This document shows positions 55,360 through 59,224 of a stretch of 59,224 nt of DNA, piece after piece (within the stretch, counting starts at the first letter, position 1; every line of letters starts with the position of its first letter). Source of the DNA: an uncultured Flavobacteriaceae bacterium. GTDB taxonomy: Bacteria; Bacteroidota; Bacteroidia; Flavobacteriales; Flavobacteriaceae. Location of the stretch: positions 1-59,224 of the forward strand of contig CANMFQ010000025.1 in NCBI GenBank assembly GCA_947497145.1, read 5' to 3'. The notes beneath the pieces were generated by a model that was not told where the DNA came from, did not search any database, and saw nothing but the letters and a program-made list of their open reading frames with translations. The position numbers and the translations under genes are program-made.

Positions 55360-55973
55360 GTACACAAAAACTTATACTAAGTCTCGTCATACTCTCATTC
55401 TTATGCTCATGTAAGCATAAAGAAGGTGAATATCACAGCTTGAAAGAAAAAATAGAACACGAAGGCAACAAATATCACGATACTGGCATTTCTTCAGAAG
55501 CTTATATTGGTGATATTAAAACCATACAAATTACAGAAGGTGACCACACCTTTTTAATACCAGAGCGAAAAAGCCAAATACAATCATATGCCTGTAATGA
55601 ATGCCATTCAAAGCCATTAGCAGCTATGCAACATAGCAGTATTGCGAAAAAAGCGCATTGGAATATAAAGTTAATGCACGCAAATGAAAATGCTATGAAC
55701 TGCGCAACCTGCCACGATGGTAGTGATATGAATCAACTGCATAGCTTAACCAATAAGCCTGTTGATTTTAATAAGAGCTACCAACTGTGTAGCCAATGCC
55801 ACTCCATTCAGTTTGAAAACTGGAAAGGTGGTGCACATGGCAAAAATATTGGTGGTTGGGCAAAACCAAGAGCGGCGATGACCTGTGTAAACTGTCACAA
55901 CCCACATCAGCCCCAAATTGCGTCAAAATGGCCTGTACGCTTTAACACAGAAAAAGTAAAAGAAAGAAAATAA
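55356..55973 (+). CDS. Tetraheme cytochrome c lipoprotein
   Basis: The lipobox-type signal (VILSFLCSC) suggests lipid anchoring. Four CxxCH motifs are present: CNECH (80-84), CATCH (116-120), CSQCH (145-149) and CVNCH (177-181), with additional His residues (HSSIAKKAHW, HANEN, HGKNIGG, NPHQPQ) as likely distal ligands. It is not NapC/NirT, which has a membrane helix and a different spacing. In this operon it probably bridges the NrfC/NrfD-type quinol module and the NapB-like cytochrome. The exact family name is uncertain. Confidence 0.8.
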   Translation: MSTQKLILSLVILSFLCSCKHKEGEYHSLKEKIEHEGNKYHDTGISSEAYIGDIKTIQITEGDHTFLIPERKSQIQSYACNECHSKPLAAMQHSSIAKKAHWNIKLMHANENAMNCATCHDGSDMNQLHSLTNKPVDFNKSYQLCSQCHSIQFENWKGGAHGKNIGGWAKPRAAMTCVNCHNPHQPQIASKWPVRFNTEKVKERK

Positions 55974-56002
55974 CCCGTATCTGATAGGCAAAACAAAAAA
56001 CG

Positions 56003-57223
56003 ATGAGCGAAAAAAAGAAATGGTTTACGTTAGATTTCGGATTTAACAAAGAAAACGCCACTACGACAACCTCTGGCTGTGGCTGCGGAAATACTAGTGG
56101 CGGTTGTAACTCACACAAGCCAGCACCTATTGAACCTCCTGTAGCAACTAGCTGTGGATGTGGAAGTACAACGGGTAGTTGTAGTTCGCATAATACGCCA
56201 CCACCAAAAAATGAATACACCATTACTGCTGATGAATTTGATGCAGCTGTTGAAGACACCATGGTTGGCGAAACCCAAAAAGATGGATTTCAGCAGGTTT
56301 TTGATGTAAAAATGGACAGAAGAACTGCCTTTCGTAAACTTACCGCTAGTTTATTAATTGGTGCAGGAGCTGTACAAACCTCATGCAGTGCTATTGCTGG
56401 CGAAGAAACCAAGGAGAAAGCGCAAATTGACTGGGAAGAGCAATTTAAGGGAAATTACAAGTTAATGACCCAAGAAGAAAGAGATGCAACGGTGAAGCGC
56501 TTAGTACGCTCCTACCAACTGCGAAAAAAGGAAAATATTAGTATGTCGGCAACAGATGCCTCTGAAGATGTGCTTTTTGGCTATGCCTTTAATATATCTA
56601 AATGTCAAGGGTATATGAACTGCGTAAGTGCCTGTGTGGAAGAAAACAACCAAGACAGAAACTCACAGATGCAGTACATACGTATTCATGAAATGAAAGA
56701 CGGAGAAGGTTTTAAATTCAATGAAGCCGACGATAATTATTACCACGAAGTACCCGCTGAAGGACATTTTTATATGGGTACACAATGCTTTCATTGTGAC
56801 GACCCTCCATGCGTGAATGTATGCCCTGTTGAGGCAACATGGCGTGAAAAAGACGGGCTTGTAGTTATTGATTATGATTGGTGTATAGGTTGTAGGTACT
56901 GTATGGCAGCTTGCCCCTATGATGGACGACGCTTCAATTGGAGTAAACCTGAAGTACCCCAAGCTGAAGTCAATAAAAATCAGCATTATTTAGGCAATAG
57001 AATGCGAAAAAAGGGGGTAATGGAAAAATGTACTTTTTGCATACAACGCTCAAGGTCAGGCAAAGACCCTGCATGTGTTGAAGCCTGCCCCACAGGAGCG
57101 CGAATTTTTGGCAATCTATTAGACCCAGAAAGTACCATACGATGGGTGCTCGAAAACAAAAAAGTATTCCGTTTGAAAGAAGATTTGGGTACCGAACCCA
57201 AATTCTGGTATTTCATGGACTAA
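56003..57223 (+). CDS. NrfC/HybA-type 4Fe-4S ferredoxin subunit with Cys-rich N-terminal repeats
   Basis: Residues 25-63 hold two repeats: SGCGCGNTSGGCNSH (Cys 26, 28, 35; His 38) and SCGCGSTTGSCSSH (Cys 51, 53, 60; His 63). A Tat-like DRRTAFRKLTASLLIGAGA (105-123) comes only after them. The core (about 195-385) has four cluster motifs: CQGYMNCVSAC, CFHCDDPPCVNVCP, CIGCRYCMAACP, and CTFC with CVEACP. It transfers electrons between the NrfD-like membrane subunit and the cytochromes. Cys-rich repeats before the Tat motif are unusual and would stay on the cytoplasmic side or form a metal site. Confidence 0.85.
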   Translation: MSEKKKWFTLDFGFNKENATTTTSGCGCGNTSGGCNSHKPAPIEPPVATSCGCGSTTGSCSSHNTPPPKNEYTITADEFDAAVEDTMVGETQKDGFQQVFDVKMDRRTAFRKLTASLLIGAGAVQTSCSAIAGEETKEKAQIDWEEQFKGNYKLMTQEERDATVKRLVRSYQLRKKENISMSATDASEDVLFGYAFNISKCQGYMNCVSACVEENNQDRNSQMQYIRIHEMKDGEGFKFNEADDNYYHEVPAEGHFYMGTQCFHCDDPPCVNVCPVEATWREKDGLVVIDYDWCIGCRYCMAACPYDGRRFNWSKPEVPQAEVNKNQHYLGNRMRKKGVMEKCTFCIQRSRSGKDPACVEACPTGARIFGNLLDPESTIRWVLENKKVFRLKEDLGTEPKFWYFMD

Positions 57224-57265
57224 AAATAACCGACTGAAACTGCTGATGCATCAAACTCACAAAAA

Positions 57266-58492
57266 ATGAAAACACTTAGGGCTTTTGGAAGTATGGTAAA
57301 AGATAGCCTAGGGTATATTACCCATGGTTCAAAAACATATCATATTTGGATGATTTTCTTAACAGCAATTATGCTCATTGGCATGTATTGCTATTCCATA
57401 CAATTAGAAGAAGGTCTGAGCGCCACAGGCATGACTGATAGGGTAAGTTGGGGACTATATATTTCTAATTTTACATTTTTAGTTGGTGTAGCTGCTGCTG
57501 CCGTTATGCTAGTAATGCCTACCTATGTCTTACACGATATTGATTTTAAACAAGCCGTTCTCATTGGTGAAGGGCTCGCAGTTGCTGCCTTACTCATGTG
57601 TTTGGCTTTTGTTATTGCAGACATGGGCGGCCCCTCAGTACTTTGGCATATGATACCGGGAATTGGTGTGTTTAATTTTCCTAATTCCATGCTTGCGTGG
57701 GATGTAATTGTGCTCAACGGATATTTGTTTATCAATATTACCATTCCGTTGTATATTTTATTTCGTCATTACCAAGGTAAAGATGCCAACCCAAAAGTCT
57801 ATATTCCAGGGTCTATTCTTTCTGTATTATGGGCAGTTGGTATACACTTAGTTACGGCATTTTTATATGAGGGACTACAAGCAAGACCCTTTTGGAATAA
57901 CGCCTTATTAGGTCCGCGTTTCTTAGCATCTGCATTTGCTGCTGGCCCGGCACTTATCATTTTAGTATTAGCGATTATTAAAAGATTCTCTGATTTTAAA
58001 ATTCCCGATACCACCATCAAGAAAATAGCTATGATTGTTGTAGTAGCCGCCCAAATCAATTTAATTATGCTTTTTTCTGAACTGTTTAAAGAATTCTATG
58101 CACCTACACACCATAGTGAAAGTGCCTATTATCTTTTCTTTGGATTGGAAGGAAAAACCGCCCTATTACCTTGGATATGGACAGCGATACCCATGAATAT
58201 TTTAGCGACTATTTTGTTGACATTTCACAAGCTACGAAACAACCCTAAAGTACTGTATTTTTGCTGTGTACTGCTGTTTGTTGCTATATGGATAGAAAAA
58301 GGCTTCGGACTCATTGTACCCGGCTTTATTCCTGGTCCTTACGGTAAAATTGCCGAATACACGCCTACTGGTATTGAGATTGGCGTTACCTTAGGCATTT
58401 GGGCGATGGGAGCTTTTATCTTTACCATGCTCGCTAAAACGTCAATTGGTATTGAATTAGGTAAGCTTAGGTATAAAAAAGGAAAAAAATAA
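57266..58492 (+). CDS. NrfD/PsrC-like membrane quinol dehydrogenase subunit
   Basis: The 408-residue protein has about nine membrane helices. GLSATGMTDRVSWGLYISNF, then FLVGVAAAAVMLV, is the typical NrfD start; FNFPNSMLAWDVIVLNGYL and GPALIILVLAI follow. NrfD family members oxidise menaquinol in the inner membrane and pass electrons to a NrfC-type protein. It replaces the NapC or NapGH route of other nap operons. It is the second last gene of the operon, 43 bases after the ferredoxin gene. Confidence 0.85.
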   Translation: MKTLRAFGSMVKDSLGYITHGSKTYHIWMIFLTAIMLIGMYCYSIQLEEGLSATGMTDRVSWGLYISNFTFLVGVAAAAVMLVMPTYVLHDIDFKQAVLIGEGLAVAALLMCLAFVIADMGGPSVLWHMIPGIGVFNFPNSMLAWDVIVLNGYLFINITIPLYILFRHYQGKDANPKVYIPGSILSVLWAVGIHLVTAFLYEGLQARPFWNNALLGPRFLASAFAAGPALIILVLAIIKRFSDFKIPDTTIKKIAMIVVVAAQINLIMLFSELFKEFYAPTHHSESAYYLFFGLEGKTALLPWIWTAIPMNILATILLTFHKLRNNPKVLYFCCVLLFVAIWIEKGFGLIVPGFIPGPYGKIAEYTPTGIEIGVTLGIWAMGAFIFTMLAKTSIGIELGKLRYKKGKK

Positions 58493-58527
58493 AATCGACA
58501 ACTATTGACTAGCATAGCTATCTGCTT

Positions 58528-58896
58528 ATGAAAATTAGAATTAAAGGAAATTCAGTCCGATTTAGACTGACCCAAATGGAGGTTAAAACCTTATGCGAAA
58601 AAGGAATGGTTAGAGAGAAAACCGATTTTAATGAATCGCATTTTATATATGCCGTAAAAGCTTCTGACGAACATGACAATTTAGCGGCTTCTTTTTTTGA
58701 CCAAGGCATTATGCTTTTTGTACCCAAAAACAGCATCGTCAACTGGCATACCAATGAGCAAGTAGGGCTTTACCATACCCAAAACTTGAATAACGGAAAA
58801 TTACTTGACATTAAACTAGAGAAAGATTTTGTTTGTATGGACGAAACTGTTGAGGACCAATCTGACAATTACCCCAATCCTAAAATGAAATGCTAG
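58528..58896 (+). CDS. Small conserved protein at the end of the nap operon
   Basis: The 122-residue cytoplasmic protein begins MKIRIKGNSVRFRLTQMEVK. It has no cofactor motif and ends with a Cys (NPKMKC). I believe similar small proteins, perhaps of the DUF7009 family, accompany Bacteroidota nitrate-reduction genes, but I cannot confirm it. It lies 36 bases after the NrfD-like gene and is likely in the same transcript. A maturation role is possible. Confidence 0.6.
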   Translation: MKIRIKGNSVRFRLTQMEVKTLCEKGMVREKTDFNESHFIYAVKASDEHDNLAASFFDQGIMLFVPKNSIVNWHTNEQVGLYHTQNLNNGKLLDIKLEKDFVCMDETVEDQSDNYPNPKMKC

Positions 58897-59024
58897 CCTT
58901 GTTCAGCTTATACGTAAGTTGTTAATTGATTGGAACGGTATATACTCAGCGGAACTAGTATATTGGAAATTATGAAAGAAGCCGTATTGAAGGTGAAAAT
59001 AAGGGTGAATGCCCCCATATTCCA

Positions 59025-59117
59025 TGTCTTTGGAGCATAACTTTTACAACATAGCAGAAGTTTGTAATTATGTAACAACAACTACTTTTGAATCTATCAA
59101 AAATCTCTTAGATTAGT
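59025..59117 (+). repeat. Array leader type 2, divergent copy at the right edge
   Basis: GTCTTTGGAGCATAACTTTT, AACAACAACTACTTTTGAATC and the core AAATCTCTTAGATTAGTT match the array B leaders. No array gene follows inside the window. It shows that array-type DNA resumes after the nap operon. Confidence 0.5.
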
Positions 59118-59165
59118 TATCATTTAGATAAAAGGTATTCAATACAAACGTATCCGTCCGAGCAA

Positions 59166-59224
59166 CTACGTGCTGGCATTTTCTTTAAAAGAGTTGGGTA
59201 GCAGTTGATCCAGTTTTTGAATAT
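59166..59224 (-). CDS. C-terminal end of a probable IS66-like transposase (partial)
   Basis: The minus-strand frame runs off the window and ends IQKLDQLLPNSFKENAST and TAG. The segment resembles the end of IS66-family transposases (I..LDELLPW-type). Only 18 residues are visible, so the assignment is tentative. Confidence 0.35.
   Translation of the reverse strand, partial: IQKLDQLLPNSFKENAST

Noticed and set aside
55356-55973. Tetraheme lipoprotein as NapC/NirT
   Set aside because: It has a lipoprotein signal instead of a membrane anchor helix, and its heme spacing differs.

Overview
The window reads as chromosomal DNA of a marine-type flavobacterium (Bacteroidota, probably Flavobacteriaceae). 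It is AT-rich and has TAnnTTTG-type promoter elements. It also carries TonB-dependent receptors, many lipoproteins, a prfB gene with the programmed +1 frameshift, and families typical of this group (YfhO, DUF4834, DUF2071, DUF6624, HEXXH protease with DUF5117/DUF4953-like layout). No genus can be assigned from the sequence alone.

Layout. (1) 1-9.3 kb: accessory array A, nine mostly unrecognised genes all on the + strand, separated by repeats. (2) 9.3-40.6 kb: ordinary chromosomal genes. These include a polysaccharide flippase, a glycosyltransferase and YfhO in one minus-strand operon, and a four-gene overlapping operon (DoxX-like, DUF2071, methyltransferase, membrane protein). A cysteine-synthase-like enzyme lies beside a serine-palmitoyltransferase-like enzyme and fits the two opening steps of sulfonolipid (capnine) synthesis. 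Oligopeptidase B, YbaB, OmpA, threonine aldolase, prfB, arsC and a TonB receptor with a Gly/Tyr-rich partner complete the segment. (3) 40.6-50.2 kb: accessory array B, again all + strand: Fic protein, a near-identical copy of an array A gene, DUF6985-like, beta-propeller lipoprotein, OsmC, alpha/beta hydrolase, and a helicase with membrane segments. (4) 50.8-58.9 kb: a compact periplasmic nitrate reductase (nap) operon led by a porin. It uses an NrfC/NrfD-type module in place of NapC or NapGH. (5) The last bases hold the end of a probable IS66-like transposase gene.

The main novelty candidate is the organisation of arrays A and B. Single genes of unrelated families sit between recurring elements. 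A roughly 90-bp element (called E here, seven copies plus a fragment) follows the genes, often touching the stop codon. One of two leader families precedes each gene. Several gene units have unit-specific inverted repeats at their two ends, the arrangement expected of integron cassettes. The E-to-leader intervals are littered with group II intron debris, mostly on the minus strand. No integrase gene is present in the window. One unit occurs in both arrays at roughly 97% identity, which suggests movement between them. Whether these are true attC-type cassettes, products of group II introns, or a separate mobile system cannot be decided without folding and comparative searches.

Other points worth attention are a perfect 28-bp palindrome touching the Fic start codon and overlapping a -7 promoter element, a NapB-like cytochrome made of two tandem NapB-like modules (four hemes), and two Cys-rich repeats placed before the Tat motif of the Nap iron-sulfur subunit.
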